DNA of 16,688 nucleotides from Proteiniphilum sp. (GCA_031284475.1 JAISZV010000208.1:1-16688), one strand, 5' to 3'. Numbered from the stretch's first letter, positions 1 to 7,627 are shown. Translations and numbers: made by a program. The notes: a model not told the origin generated them from the letters alone.

Positions 1-794
1 GATAAACTCATGTAGGCATTGATCAACGGCGGGATATTGTAGCCGAGGGCGCGTACCTCTTTGTTCAGTATTTTGTAATCTTCACTGAACTTTTTCCCGG
101 TAAAGAGCCGCGCCATCTGGTTGACGTCGGTATTTGTCAGGAGCGGATCGATTGGGGTTACCAGTTTTTGCTCGTCGGGAAAATGTTTGTTCAGGAAATA
201 AAGGATCATGTTCCTCGCGTCCTTGTTGTATGTGCCGTACATGGTTACTTTCCCGAAAAAGTACCTGATACCGGGATCTATGACGGTAAGCGCTCCCAAT
301 CCATCCCACAGGTTGTCGAGTGCGAAAATTCCTTTTCTGCCCAGCAGGGTGGACTGGTATTCGAGTGATACGAACGAGCGGCCCAACTCTACCGTACACG
401 GCAGGTAGTCCGATATAAATTGCGGTGAGAAATTGTAGAGATGAGCGGTGGCGAGCATGGGTTTGTTTTGTTCGTCAAATTCCACGTCCGAACCGCAGAT
501 AAAACGGTAGCCACCCAGTATTTCTTCATTTTCAGGATCCCATACGATCAACTGGCGGTAGGGTACGTCCATCGTATCATACTGGTCGATGTCGGCCTCT
601 AATCCTGTTCCTCCGCCATAATGGCGGAAAGCGATCTCACGCAGCCGTCCGACCTCTTTCATCAGATTGGGCGAGTCATGCGCAGTGAACACATAAATTT
701 CGTTATTCGCCTTGTTGGTTACCCTGACCCTTTTTTGAACAGTCAGTTCGCTTTTTATCAGATTCTTGTCGATAGGATCTATGATTCTCTCCAT
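1..794 (-). CDS. glsB: GlsB-like GNAT N-acyltransferase (glycine lipid synthesis), 3'-truncated by the window edge
   Basis: I translated this frame by hand; it stays open for 264 codons from ATG at 794-792 to the window edge, so the C-terminus is missing. It begins MERIIDPIDKN and contains a GNAT-type acyltransferase region with REIAFRHYGGGTGLEAD, YRQLIVWDPENEEILGGYR and VELGRSFVSLEYQ. The last resembles the acceptor core of OlsB/hemolysin-like acyl-ACP N-acyltransferases. In Bacteroides, GlsB N-acylates glycine with a 3-hydroxy fatty acid to give a monoacyl glycine lipid, which GlsA then O-acylates. It lies 28 bp after glsA on the same strand, so co-transcription is likely. An in-frame ATG further upstream is cut off by a stop before 794, which fixes this start. 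The family call is strong; the glycine substrate is inferred from the pairing with glsA. Confidence 0.82.
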   Translation of the reverse strand, partial: MERIIDPIDKNLIKSELTVQKRVRVTNKANNEIYVFTAHDSPNLMKEVGRLREIAFRHYGGGTGLEADIDQYDTMDVPYRQLIVWDPENEEILGGYRFICGSDVEFDEQNKPMLATAHLYNFSPQFISDYLPCTVELGRSFVSLEYQSTLLGRKGIFALDNLWDGLGALTVIDPGIRYFFGKVTMYGTYNKDARNMILYFLNKHFPDEQKLVTPIDPLLTNTDVNQMARLFTGKKFSEDYKILNKEVRALGYNIPPLINAYMSL

Positions 795-822
795 GCTTAT
801 TGTTTTTTATAATGGGTTGTCA

Positions 823-1644
823 TTATTCCATCGAGTAAACCATATCCTTTACATACTGCGCCCATTCGGCCGGCGTTTTGGATTTATCAAACGTTTGCCG
901 GGAAATGGGCTTGCCAAAGGTAATGGTAAATGACCGGTTACTATTCTTGAACATTTCGTCCGGTAGCCAGATCAGTTCGATATTGAATTTTATGCCGGAT
1001 GACTTGCGGAGACGGGCAAAGTTGTAGAAGAAATCGGAATTTCTGCCTGCAAAATGTACCGGAATAATATCTCTTTCATATTCAACCGCTTTGATGATAA
1101 AACTTTTCATCCATTCCGAATCCCTGATTTCTCCTTTTTGTTTTCTGGAGCATAAGCCGGCGGGGAAAGTGATCATCTGGTTATCGGATGCATAGGCTTC
1201 ATTGATTGCCCGGGCCGAATCTTTAGCTTGGGAACCGTATTTATTGATGGGTACAAAGATGGGTTTCAGCGGATCAATATAATAGAGTACGTCGTTCACA
1301 AGATATTGAATTTTTCCGTTGTATTTTTCTCCCAGGATTGCCGAGAGGCAAATGCCGTCAAGTCCACCCAACGGATGATTGGATGCGAAAATAAATCTGC
1401 CCTCATCCGGGATATTCTCCTCCCCCCTGGTCTGGAGAGTGATATTAAATTCTTTATCGATAAGGGCGCGCATAAAGGCTACCCCCTCAAAGCCCTGATT
1501 TCGTTCCAAGATACCGTTTATATCATCCTGATGTATGATTCGCTTGAGGTAGTTGATCAGAAATCTCGGAATTTTAGTATAATACTTGGGCGATTTATCT
1601 CTTAAAATATGGTCAATATCAACCCTGAACGCATTGTGCTCCAT
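823..1644 (-). CDS. glsA: GlsA-like 1-acyl-glycerol-phosphate-type O-acyltransferase (glycine lipid synthesis)
   Basis: This is a 273-aa PlsC/LPLAT-family acyltransferase, first gene of the minus-strand pair. The catalytic block is ASNHPLGGLDG at about residues 87-97, with His90 and Asp96. It has five residues between His and Asp, where classical PlsC has four. The later block FPAGLCSRK (160-168) stands where PlsC has FPEGTRS. VPINKYGS (131-138) matches the acyl-acceptor region. In Bacteroides thetaiotaomicron the GlsB/GlsA pair makes diacylated glycine lipids, which are membrane amino-lipids; GlsA adds the second acyl chain to the 3-hydroxyl of the first. The partner glsB follows 28 bp downstream. 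A TATTTTTG box at 1689-1682 could drive the pair. The LPLAT call is nearly certain; the exact lipid is inferred from gene pairing. Confidence 0.85.
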   Translation of the reverse strand: MEHNAFRVDIDHILRDKSPKYYTKIPRFLINYLKRIIHQDDINGILERNQGFEGVAFMRALIDKEFNITLQTRGEENIPDEGRFIFASNHPLGGLDGICLSAILGEKYNGKIQYLVNDVLYYIDPLKPIFVPINKYGSQAKDSARAINEAYASDNQMITFPAGLCSRKQKGEIRDSEWMKSFIIKAVEYERDIIPVHFAGRNSDFFYNFARLRKSSGIKFNIELIWLPDEMFKNSNRSFTITFGKPISRQTFDKSKTPAEWAQYVKDMVYSME

Positions 1645-1681
1645 TGCATCGTACTCTCCCTTCTAATTTGTCGCAAATGTA

Positions 1682-1689
1682 CAAAAATA
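1682..1689 (-). promoter_or_regulatory. Candidate -7 box for glsA-glsB
   Basis: On the minus strand this reads TATTTTTG, an exact fit to the Bacteroides -7 consensus TAnnTTTG. A start site about 6-8 bp downstream would give a leader of roughly 30 nt before the glsA ATG at 1644. No clear TTTG -33 element sits 19-21 bp upstream, so the call rests on the -7 box and its position in an AT-rich divergent gap. Confidence 0.5.
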
Positions 1690-1859
1690 CTCGACAAAAG
1701 ATAGCAATCGAAGAAAAAATCTTCTTTTTAAGTATGACCGGGAAAAATTTCAGGAATAGCCGGGTAAAATTCCTTACTTTTATTATTCTACTAAATGTTT
1801 GATAATTAATATCTTCGTTAGAATTAAGGGGTTGTTAATGATTTTTCATAAAATTTTTG

Positions 1860-1884
1860 TGTGGAAATGTGGGGGAAAGTGGAT
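1860..1884 (+). promoter_or_regulatory. Candidate MraZ operator: three TGG-type boxes at 10-bp period
   Basis: The boxes TGTGG (1860-1864), TGGGG (1870-1874) and TGGAT (1880-1884) are separated by exactly 5 nt each. In E. coli, MraZ represses its own promoter by binding TGGGN repeats separated by 5 nt. Here the array lies directly upstream of the TATTTTTG box and the mraZ start, the expected place for autorepression. The outer boxes are degenerate, so the spacing is the main support. Confidence 0.5.
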
Positions 1885-1892
1885 TATTTTTG
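1885..1892 (+). promoter_or_regulatory. Candidate -7 box for the mraZ/dcw operon
   Basis: TATTTTTG matches the Bacteroides TAnnTTTG consensus exactly. A TTTG at 1856-1859 is the only obvious -33 candidate, but it lies 25 bp away instead of the usual 19-21. Transcription would begin near 1899, giving a leader of about 15 nt. The proposed MraZ boxes lie between the two elements. Confidence 0.55.
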
Positions 1893-1914
1893 TAATTTTA
1901 CCGCGTTATAAGTG

Positions 1915-2364
1915 ATGAGAATGTTACAGTTTCTGGGAAATATGGAAGCCAAAGCCGATACAAAAGGGAGGATTTTTGTGCCGGCTATCTTTCGCAAGCG
2001 CTTGCAAAGCGAGGGTGAAGAGTTTCTTGTGCTTCGTAAAGATATTTTCCAGAAGTGTCTTGTGCTTTATCCCGGAAGTGTATGGGAAAAGGAGATCGAA
2101 ATGCTTCGCGGTAGGTTGAATAAATGGAACAGGGAGCAGCAGCAGATTTTCCGCCAGTTTGTGCTGGACGCAGAAAGGCTTGAGATGGATGCAACCGGGC
2201 GGATACTTATACCGAAACGTTATCTGCAAATGGTTTCCATTGAATCGGATGTTCGCTTTCTCGGTGTGGATGAAACCATTGAGATTTGGGCGAAGGAGAA
2301 ACTGGAAGAACCGTTGGTTGATCCCGACGAGTTTTCTTTGAAATTACAGCAATTAATGGGGTGA
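1915..2364 (+). CDS. mraZ: MraZ, transcriptional regulator at the head of the dcw cluster
   Basis: With the ATG at 1915 this is a 149-aa SpoVT/AbrB-like DNA-binding protein, close to the 152 aa of E. coli MraZ. It has the two tandem half-domains of the family, each with a DxxGR loop: DTKGR at residues 15-19 followed by IFVPA, and DATGR at 92-96 followed by ILIPK. MraZ forms ring-shaped oligomers and binds repeated TGG-type boxes in its own promoter, repressing mraZ, rsmH and downstream genes in E. coli. Matching boxes lie at 1860-1884. GTG at 1912 and ATG at 1921 are alternative starts; 1921 would give MLQFLGN, closer to the short N-terminus of many homologues. rsmH begins 4 nt after the stop, so the two are surely co-transcribed. 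Confidence 0.96.
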   Translation: MRMLQFLGNMEAKADTKGRIFVPAIFRKRLQSEGEEFLVLRKDIFQKCLVLYPGSVWEKEIEMLRGRLNKWNREQQQIFRQFVLDAERLEMDATGRILIPKRYLQMVSIESDVRFLGVDETIEIWAKEKLEEPLVDPDEFSLKLQQLMG

Positions 2365-2368
2365 GAAA

Positions 2369-3298
2369 ATGACTTCACAGGGCGGACAGAATGGAGTAGC
2401 GTATCATACGCCGGCATTACTTGACGAGAGCGTCGAGGGGCTCAATATTTGTCCTCACGGAGTGTATGTAGACGTCACTTTCGGCGGGGGCGGCCACTCC
2501 CGTGAAATACTGAATCGTTTGGGGGAAGAGGGCCGGCTTGTCGCTTTCGATCAGGATGAAGATGCTGCCGGAAATATTCCTGCCGATCCCCGTTTTACAT
2601 TTGTGCACGGTAATTTTCGTTTCCTGAAGAATTTTCTTCGATATTACGGCGTGGAAACGGTGGATGGTATTTTGGCCGACCTGGGTGTGTCATCGCACCA
2701 TTTTGATATTTCCGAACGCGGTTTTTCGTTTCGTTTACCGGGTGAGTTGGATATGCGTATGAATCGCAATGCCCAAAAGAGGGCTGCCGACATCCTCAAC
2801 GAATATGAGGAAAGTAAACTGTCTGATATTTTCTTCCGGTACGGCGAATTAAAAAACGCGCGGCAGGTAGCTTCGGCCATACTGCGATACCGGCAGGTTA
2901 AACAAATAGGGGAGACCGGTGATCTGTTGGCGATCCTGGAGCCTTTTACCCGCAGGGAAAAAGAGACAAAGATGCTGGCGCAGGCTTTTCAGGCGCTTCG
3001 TATTGAAGTGAACGGCGAAATGGACTCCTTGAAGGATATGCTCCTACAGGCTTTGCCGCTACTGAAGCCGGGCGGACGTTTTTGTGTGATCTCGTATCAT
3101 TCGCTGGAAGACCGTTTGGTAAAGAATTTTTTCAGGACAGGCAATTTTGAAGGGGAACCGGTCAAGGATTTCTACGGAAACGTAGAGACCCCTTTCACAA
3201 TGATCAATCGCAAGGTGATTATCCCGTCGGAGGAGGAGCGGCAGCGGAATCCGCGTTCGAGGAGCGCCAAGCTGCGCATCGCGGAAAAGAATAATTAA
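2369..3298 (+). CDS. rsmH: RsmH (MraW), 16S rRNA m4C1402 N4-methyltransferase
   Basis: The 309-aa product has nearly the length of E. coli RsmH (313). The opening YHTPALLDESVEGL is typical, and the SAM-binding glycine loop is DVTFGGGGHS at residues 35-44. Further family blocks are GILADLGVSSHHFD, the GFSFRLPGELDMRM segment, and RFCVISYHSLEDRLVKNFF near the C-terminus. The enzyme methylates N4 of C1402 in the decoding centre of 16S rRNA using S-adenosylmethionine, and works in the cytoplasm on the small subunit. It sits 4 nt after mraZ, the near-universal arrangement. A gap of 87 bp that is mostly octamer repeats separates it from ftsL. Confidence 0.98.
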   Translation: MTSQGGQNGVAYHTPALLDESVEGLNICPHGVYVDVTFGGGGHSREILNRLGEEGRLVAFDQDEDAAGNIPADPRFTFVHGNFRFLKNFLRYYGVETVDGILADLGVSSHHFDISERGFSFRLPGELDMRMNRNAQKRAADILNEYEESKLSDIFFRYGELKNARQVASAILRYRQVKQIGETGDLLAILEPFTRREKETKMLAQAFQALRIEVNGEMDSLKDMLLQALPLLKPGGRFCVISYHSLEDRLVKNFFRTGNFEGEPVKDFYGNVETPFTMINRKVIIPSEEERQRNPRSRSAKLRIAEKNN

Positions 3299-3334
3299 TG
3301 TGATGATTTTACGGATTTGCTAATTTGTTGCTTA

Positions 3335-3382
3335 ATCAGTAGATCAGTAGATCAGTAAATCAAAAAATCAGCTAATCAATTA
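3335..3382 (+). repeat. Octamer tandem array in the ftsL leader, six units
   Basis: Six consecutive 8-bp units fill this stretch: ATCAGTAG, ATCAGTAG, ATCAGTAA, ATCAAAAA, ATCAGCTA, ATCAATTA. All six keep ATCA in the first four positions, while the last four drift. The array ends 3 bp before the ftsL ATG, so it occupies the whole ribosome-binding region. A related array in the ftsW leader ends at the same distance. Confidence 0.93.
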
Positions 3383-3385
3383 TAG

Positions 3386-3718
3386 ATGAAATTTAAGTTC
3401 GATAACATACGCAAATCGTTTGTCCGTGTTTTTGGGGGGAGTGTCCTCACAGAGGACTTCTTCCTCAAAAACATGAGATTTGTTATTGCTATCGTGTTGG
3501 TGATGTTCCTGTTTATCAGTCATCGATACAAAGTGCTCAGGCAGATGGCGGAGATCGAAAAGTTACAACAAGAACTCAAGGATGCAAGGTATGAATCGCT
3601 TACCATCTCTTCGAGCCTTACCGAAGCAAGCAGGCAGGGCGAGATTGAACGGCGTATTAAGGAGGCGGGTTTGGAACTGAAAGTGACAAATGAGCCTGTC
3701 TATTATTTAGATAAATAA
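3386..3718 (+). CDS. ftsL: FtsL-like bitopic cell division protein
   Basis: This 110-aa protein has a cytoplasmic N-terminus of about 31 residues, one membrane segment at about 32-45 (FVIAIVLVMFLFIS), and a helical, coiled-coil-prone periplasmic region from about 48 to 95 rich in Glu, Lys, Leu and Arg (KVLRQMAEIEKLQQELKDAR). That layout is FtsL's. Sequence similarity to proteobacterial FtsL is minimal, so the call rests on topology, size and the rsmH-ftsL-ftsI order, where Bacteroidota keep a dedicated FtsL-like family. FtsL would join FtsQ and FtsB in the complex that activates FtsW and FtsI. An in-frame TAG directly before the ATG rules out any upstream start. ftsI follows after 19 bp. Confidence 0.88.
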   Translation: MKFKFDNIRKSFVRVFGGSVLTEDFFLKNMRFVIAIVLVMFLFISHRYKVLRQMAEIEKLQQELKDARYESLTISSSLTEASRQGEIERRIKEAGLELKVTNEPVYYLDK

Positions 3719-3737
3719 ACAAACCATCTTACAAAAA

Positions 3738-5936
3738 ATGAAGAAGCAAAATTGGAATAACAAACGGGCTATTTTGGGTAGATACGGGTTTATCGTTGTC
3801 TTGTTGATGCTGTTTGCCGTAATGGTCATTTTTTCTGCCGGTAAGATCATCTTCACTGTAGAAGGGAAAAAATGGCGTGAGGTAGGTGAAAAAGAGACCG
3901 TGATCAGGAATCGTGTGATCCTGCCCAGAAGGGGTAATATTTATACTTACGACGGTAAGTTGCTGGCCACTACGGAGCCTCTGTACAGTATCTATATGGA
4001 CTTTTGGGCGGATGGTATCGAGAAAGATACGCTTGCCAAGTATGTGGAAGACTTGTCGGTAGCGCTGGCTAAAAAGTTTCCCGACAGAACCGCTTCCCAG
4101 TATGAGAATGTGATCATGAACGGGTGGACGATGCGTGAAAAGGAAGAACTCCGGATTCGGGAGAATAAGGAGAAAAAGATCGATAAGAAAGTGCCGATCC
4201 ATTCCCGTTATGTAAAAATATTGCGCAAAGATATTTCTTATGTCGATTTGAAAGAAATACGTACTTATCCGTTCTGGAACCAACGCTCCAACCGTAGCGG
4301 ACTGATCGCCGAAGAGCGGAATGCCCGTAAAAAGCCTTTCGGTAACTTGGCCAACCGTACGGTCGGCAGCGTATATAAGGATCTTGAAAAGGGAGGCGCC
4401 AGTGGTCTTGAATTGAAGTATGATTCGTTGCTTAGGGGTGTTCCCGGCGTGAAATTCCGTCAAAAGATACAGGGCCGGTGGATGGATGTGGTGGAAAAAC
4501 CGGACGAAGAGGGATGGGATATTATCACCACCATCGACGCCGCGATACAGGATATTACCGAACGTTCCCTGCGGGAGAAACTGATAGAGACGGAAGCGGA
4601 ATCGGGTACCGCTATCATCATGGAAGTGAAGACCGGCGAGATAAAAGGAATTGTCAATCTGGACCGTATGATTAACGGGGATTATGCCGAGGGCAACCCC
4701 AACGCGTTCTCCTATATGAATGAACCGGGTTCCACTTTTAAAACGGTAACGGCGATGGTGGCGCTCGACGACGGAGTAGTGACTCCCACCGACTCATTCT
4801 ATGTGGGAGACGGGCTTTTCCAGTATAACGGGAAGTGGGTCAGGGATCATTATTGGCGAAGAGGACAAGACCACGGGTACCTTACGGTGGCCGAGGGGAT
4901 AGCTATCTCATCGAATGTAGTAATGAGCAAAATCGCATTGAAAGGGTACGAAAACAATCCCGCACGGTATGTGGAGGGAATAGACCGTATAGGTTTGAGG
5001 AAACGGCTTACATGGGACGTGCCGCTCAATGGTATAGAAGGCACTTCGTCCATTCGCTTCCCCGATGACAAAACCAATTACTGGTCAAAGACAACCCTTC
5101 CCTGGATGTCGTTCGGGTATGAAACGCAAGTGCCGCCCATCTATATGTTGATGTTCTATAATGGGATCGCCAACGGCGGAACAATGATAAAGCCCTTTAT
5201 TGCCAAACAGTTTTTTGATAAAGGGAAAATGGTGGAGAATGTTAAGGCAGAGGTGGTGAATCCCAAAATGTGTAAGAAGACTACCTTGGAACAGATACAT
5301 CAGATGCTGTTAAAAGTAGTGGAGGATGGAACGGCCAAAGTAGTGGCTTCCGACTATTTTACAATAGCCGGTAAGACCGGTACGGCGCAGATTGCTTCCG
5401 GAGGCGCTTACGGCGGGTATTACGTTTCATTCTGCGGCTATTTCCCGGCAGAGAAGCCGATGTACACCATCTTCGTGGGACTGAGAAAACCGAAAGGAGT
5501 GCCTTCCGGTGGAGGAATGGCGGGTATGGTTTTTAAAAATATAGCGGAACAGACCTATTTAAGGAAGGCGCGGTTGGATGTGGAGGCTTGTAAGACAGAT
5601 TCTACACTGCATAAACAGCCTACGTTGAAAAACGGCCGCTGGGATCGTAACAGGTCGCTGTTGAGTTCGTTGCATTTCCCGGCGAAAGGCCCGGCGGAAA
5701 CAGCCGATTGGGTGAAGATGAAGTATGACAATATTGCTTACCGCTCCGAAGCGATTGTACTGAACAACGCCCTTATTCCCGACGTACAGGGAATGGGCGC
5801 CCGCGATGCAATCTACCTGTTGGAAAAGTCGGGGTTAAGGGTAAACCTGATCGGAGCCGGAAAGGTGGTGTCTCAATCGGTTACGCCCGGGCAAAGATTG
5901 GTGAAAGGTACTACTATTACCATTACGATGAGATAA
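3738..5936 (+). CDS. ftsI: FtsI-type class B penicillin-binding protein with a C-terminal PASTA domain
   Basis: The 732-aa septal transpeptidase has a membrane anchor at about residues 17-34. A dimerisation/pedestal region begins at the conserved RGNIYTYDG (65-73) and runs to about 250. The transpeptidase domain follows, with STFK (332-335, nucleophile Ser332), SSN (391-393) and KTGT (546-549). A single PASTA domain occupies about 675-732, starting near ALIPDVQGMGARDA. The enzyme cross-links peptidoglycan at the septum, paired with the polymerase FtsW encoded downstream. At 732 aa it is much longer than E. coli FtsI (588); the excess comes largely from the PASTA domain and its linker, as in many Bacteroidota and in Gram-positive SpoVD-like proteins. 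All catalytic motifs are intact. Confidence 0.96.
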   Translation: MKKQNWNNKRAILGRYGFIVVLLMLFAVMVIFSAGKIIFTVEGKKWREVGEKETVIRNRVILPRRGNIYTYDGKLLATTEPLYSIYMDFWADGIEKDTLAKYVEDLSVALAKKFPDRTASQYENVIMNGWTMREKEELRIRENKEKKIDKKVPIHSRYVKILRKDISYVDLKEIRTYPFWNQRSNRSGLIAEERNARKKPFGNLANRTVGSVYKDLEKGGASGLELKYDSLLRGVPGVKFRQKIQGRWMDVVEKPDEEGWDIITTIDAAIQDITERSLREKLIETEAESGTAIIMEVKTGEIKGIVNLDRMINGDYAEGNPNAFSYMNEPGSTFKTVTAMVALDDGVVTPTDSFYVGDGLFQYNGKWVRDHYWRRGQDHGYLTVAEGIAISSNVVMSKIALKGYENNPARYVEGIDRIGLRKRLTWDVPLNGIEGTSSIRFPDDKTNYWSKTTLPWMSFGYETQVPPIYMLMFYNGIANGGTMIKPFIAKQFFDKGKMVENVKAEVVNPKMCKKTTLEQIHQMLLKVVEDGTAKVVASDYFTIAGKTGTAQIASGGAYGGYYVSFCGYFPAEKPMYTIFVGLRKPKGVPSGGGMAGMVFKNIAEQTYLRKARLDVEACKTDSTLHKQPTLKNGRWDRNRSLLSSLHFPAKGPAETADWVKMKYDNIAYRSEAIVLNNALIPDVQGMGARDAIYLLEKSGLRVNLIGAGKVVSQSVTPGQRLVKGTTITITMR

Positions 5937-5940
5937 AGCC

Positions 5941-6007
5941 AATGTGACTAATGTAATGATTTAATAATGTGAATAATGTGCCAATGAGAATAATGTGATA
6001 ATGAATG
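5941..6007 (+). repeat. Degenerate AATAATGTG-type repeat in the murE leader
   Basis: This stretch is built from variants of AATGTG, AATAATGTG and AATGA. Exact AATAATGTG occurs three times, along with AATGTGACT, AATGTAATG and CCAATGAG. The period is irregular, about 8-9 bp. It ends 32 bp before the murE ATG and contains many out-of-context ATG triplets. Confidence 0.75.
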
Positions 6008-6039
6008 CTATATCTTGCTTCTAAAAAAGTCTGGAAAAT

Positions 6040-7509
6040 ATGAACCTGAGTAGATTGATTGAAACTTGCAATGTTGTTGCCCTGCGCGGTAACGGCGAAG
6101 CGGAGGTAACATCCATTACATCCGATTCGCGTATGGTGACGCCGGGCTCCCTTTTTATTGCCGTAGAGGGGATCTTTACCGACGGACATGCTTACATCGG
6201 TAAAGCGATAGAGCAGGGCGCGATGGTGGTAGTGTATGACAAACCGATGATCGAGGAATATTTTTCCCGCGTTACCTATGTGCAGGTAAAGCAGAGTGCG
6301 GTAGCGCTTGCGCAGATAGCTTCCGCATGGTATGGGAACCCGTCGTCGTTGTTGAAATTGGTGGGCGTTACCGGTACAAACGGAAAAACCACCATTGCTA
6401 CGCTGTTGTACGATATGTTTCGCCATCTTGGCTATCCTGCCGGATTGTTGTCTACGGTAGCCAATTATGTGGATGGCGAGCGCTATCCTACTACGCATAC
6501 GACGCTCGATCCGATTGCGCTGAATGATTATTTGCGCAAGATGGTGAACGCCGGATGCGAATATGCCTTTATGGAGGTGAGTTCCCACGCCATACACCAG
6601 AAGCGTGTGCATGGGCTACGGTTTGCCGGAGGTATTTTTACCAATCTCACCCAGGATCACCTCGATTACCATAAAAATATGCTGGAGTACCGCAACGTGA
6701 AAAAGGCTTTTTTCGACGACCTTCCTGCCGACGCGTTCGCATTAACCAATACCGATGACAAGAACGGTACGGTGATGTTACAGAATACGAAGGCTTCCCG
6801 ATACACCTATTCGGTGAAGGGCATGGCCGATTTCAAAGCCCGCATTTTTGAAAAGCATTTCTACGGTACCGATATAGAGATAAACGGAAAAGAGCTTTCC
6901 GTGCAATTCGTAGGCGCCTTTAATGTTTATAACCTACTTGGAGTGTATGGAGCGGGCGCCCTTCTCGGAATCGGAGAGGAAGAACTGCTCCGGACGCTCT
7001 CCCTGTTAAAACCGGTGGCGGGAAGATTCCAAACGCTCCGTTCGCCGCAAAATTATACTGTAATCGTTGACTATGCACATACTCCCGACGCTCTTTCCAA
7101 TGTGCTGAATGCCATTGACGAGGTGCTGAACAAAAAAGGGAGGATCATCACCGTGGTGGGTTGCGGCGGTAACCGCGACAAGACCAAACGGCCTATTATG
7201 GCGCGCGAGGCGGTACAGTTAAGCGATAAAACGGTATTCACGTCTGATAATCCCCGGTTTGAGGAACCGGGCGAAATCCTTCGGGATATGCTCGACGGGC
7301 TTACGGAAGAACAGAAAGCCGACACGCTTACCATTACCGACCGCCGGGAAGCGATCAAAACCGCCTGTGCGCTTGCAAAGCCGGGAGATGTGATCCTCAT
7401 TGCCGGCAAAGGCCATGAAGATTATCAGGAAATAAAAGGCGTGAAACATCATTTCGATGATAAGGAAGAGGTGGAGGAAATATTCGGTAAACTAAAAACT
7501 AAAAGTTAA
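6040..7509 (+). CDS. murE: MurE, UDP-MurNAc-tripeptide synthetase (probably meso-DAP-adding)
   Basis: The 489-aa Mur ligase has nearly the length of E. coli MurE (495). The N-terminal UDP-binding domain is about residues 1-100. The ATP P-loop is [10 protein letters not shown] at 109-118, in the central domain, which also carries the TTHTTLDP and [12 protein letters not shown] blocks. The lysine of the carbamylation region is in [10 protein letters not shown] (near 221). The C-terminal domain has DYAHTPDAL and [16 protein letters not shown] at 403-406 is the signature of enzymes that add meso-diaminopimelate; lysine-adding enzymes differ there. It extends UDP-MurNAc-L-Ala-D-Glu in the cytoplasm. 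murF, which often follows murE, is absent. Repeat-bearing gaps flank the gene on both sides. Confidence 0.97.
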   Translation: MNLSRLIETCNVVALRGNGEAEVTSITSDSRMVTPGSLFIAVEGIFTDGHAYIGKAIEQGAMVVVYDKPMIEEYFSRVTYVQVKQSAVALAQIASAWYGNPSSLLKLVGVTGTNGKTTIATLLYDMFRHLGYPAGLLSTVANYVDGERYPTTHTTLDPIALNDYLRKMVNAGCEYAFMEVSSHAIHQKRVHGLRFAGGIFTNLTQDHLDYHKNMLEYRNVKKAFFDDLPADAFALTNTDDKNGTVMLQNTKASRYTYSVKGMADFKARIFEKHFYGTDIEINGKELSVQFVGAFNVYNLLGVYGAGALLGIGEEELLRTLSLLKPVAGRFQTLRSPQNYTVIVDYAHTPDALSNVLNAIDEVLNKKGRIITVVGCGGNRDKTKRPIMAREAVQLSDKTVFTSDNPRFEEPGEILRDMLDGLTEEQKADTLTITDRREAIKTACALAKPGDVILIAGKGHEDYQEIKGVKHHFDDKEEVEEIFGKLKTKS

Positions 7510-7525
7510 GAGCGAATCAGAGGCA

Positions 7526-7567
7526 AGATTCAAGATTCAAGACACAAGACACAAGATTCAAGACTCA
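7526..7567 (+). repeat. Heptamer tandem array between murE and mraY, six units
   Basis: Six adjacent 7-bp units read AGATTCA, AGATTCA, AGACACA, AGACACA, AGATTCA, AGACTCA, followed by a partial AGG. The period is strictly 7, unlike the 8-bp arrays before ftsL and ftsW, and the unit is not a simple variant of theirs. The array begins 17 bp after the murE stop. Confidence 0.93.
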
Positions 7568-7578
7568 AGGCTTTTTAG

Positions 7579-7596
7579 TTCTAATTTCAATTAGAA
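7579..7596. promoter_or_regulatory. Perfect 8-bp palindrome with 2-bp centre upstream of mraY
   Basis: The sequence TTCTAATTTCAATTAGAA has two 8-bp arms that are exact reverse complements around TC. The two-base centre makes a tight RNA hairpin poor, so a dimeric-protein operator or a remnant of a repeat is as likely. No run of T follows, so it is not a terminator. Confidence 0.4.
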
Positions 7597-7619
7597 TCAT
7601 CACATTAGTAAATCATCAA
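7596..7619 (+). repeat. Short octamer array in the mraY leader, three units
   Basis: Three 8-bp units, ATCATCAC, ATTAGTAA and ATCATCAA, belong to the same ATCAnnAn family as the ftsL and ftsW leaders. ATTAGTAA also occurs as the first unit of the ftsW array. The array ends 8 bp, one unit length, before the mraY ATG. Confidence 0.65.
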
Positions 7620-7627
7620 AACAGAGA

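Noticed and set aside
82..399. Minus-strand open frame of 105 codons inside glsB
   Set aside because: It lies in a different frame on the same strand as the 264-codon glsB frame, which carries the GNAT-like sequence.
1912..1914. GTG at 1912 as the mraZ start
   Set aside because: An ATG follows directly at 1915, and family N-termini are short; a GTG start adds nothing.
3729..4463. Minus-strand open frame of 244 codons antisense to ftsI
   Set aside because: It lies wholly opposite the well-supported ftsI, shows no recognisable domain, and its composition fits a codon-bias shadow.
5923..6612. Minus-strand open frame of 229 codons antisense to the murE start
   Set aside because: Rich in His, Arg and Ile as expected from the reverse of Bacteroidota coding sequence; it crosses the repeat gap and has no family motif.
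7526..7596. murE-mraY gap considered as a transcription terminator
   Set aside because: The palindrome lacks a usable loop and a following T-run, and the TTTTT at 7572-7576 precedes it on the plus strand; genes on both sides belong to one cluster.
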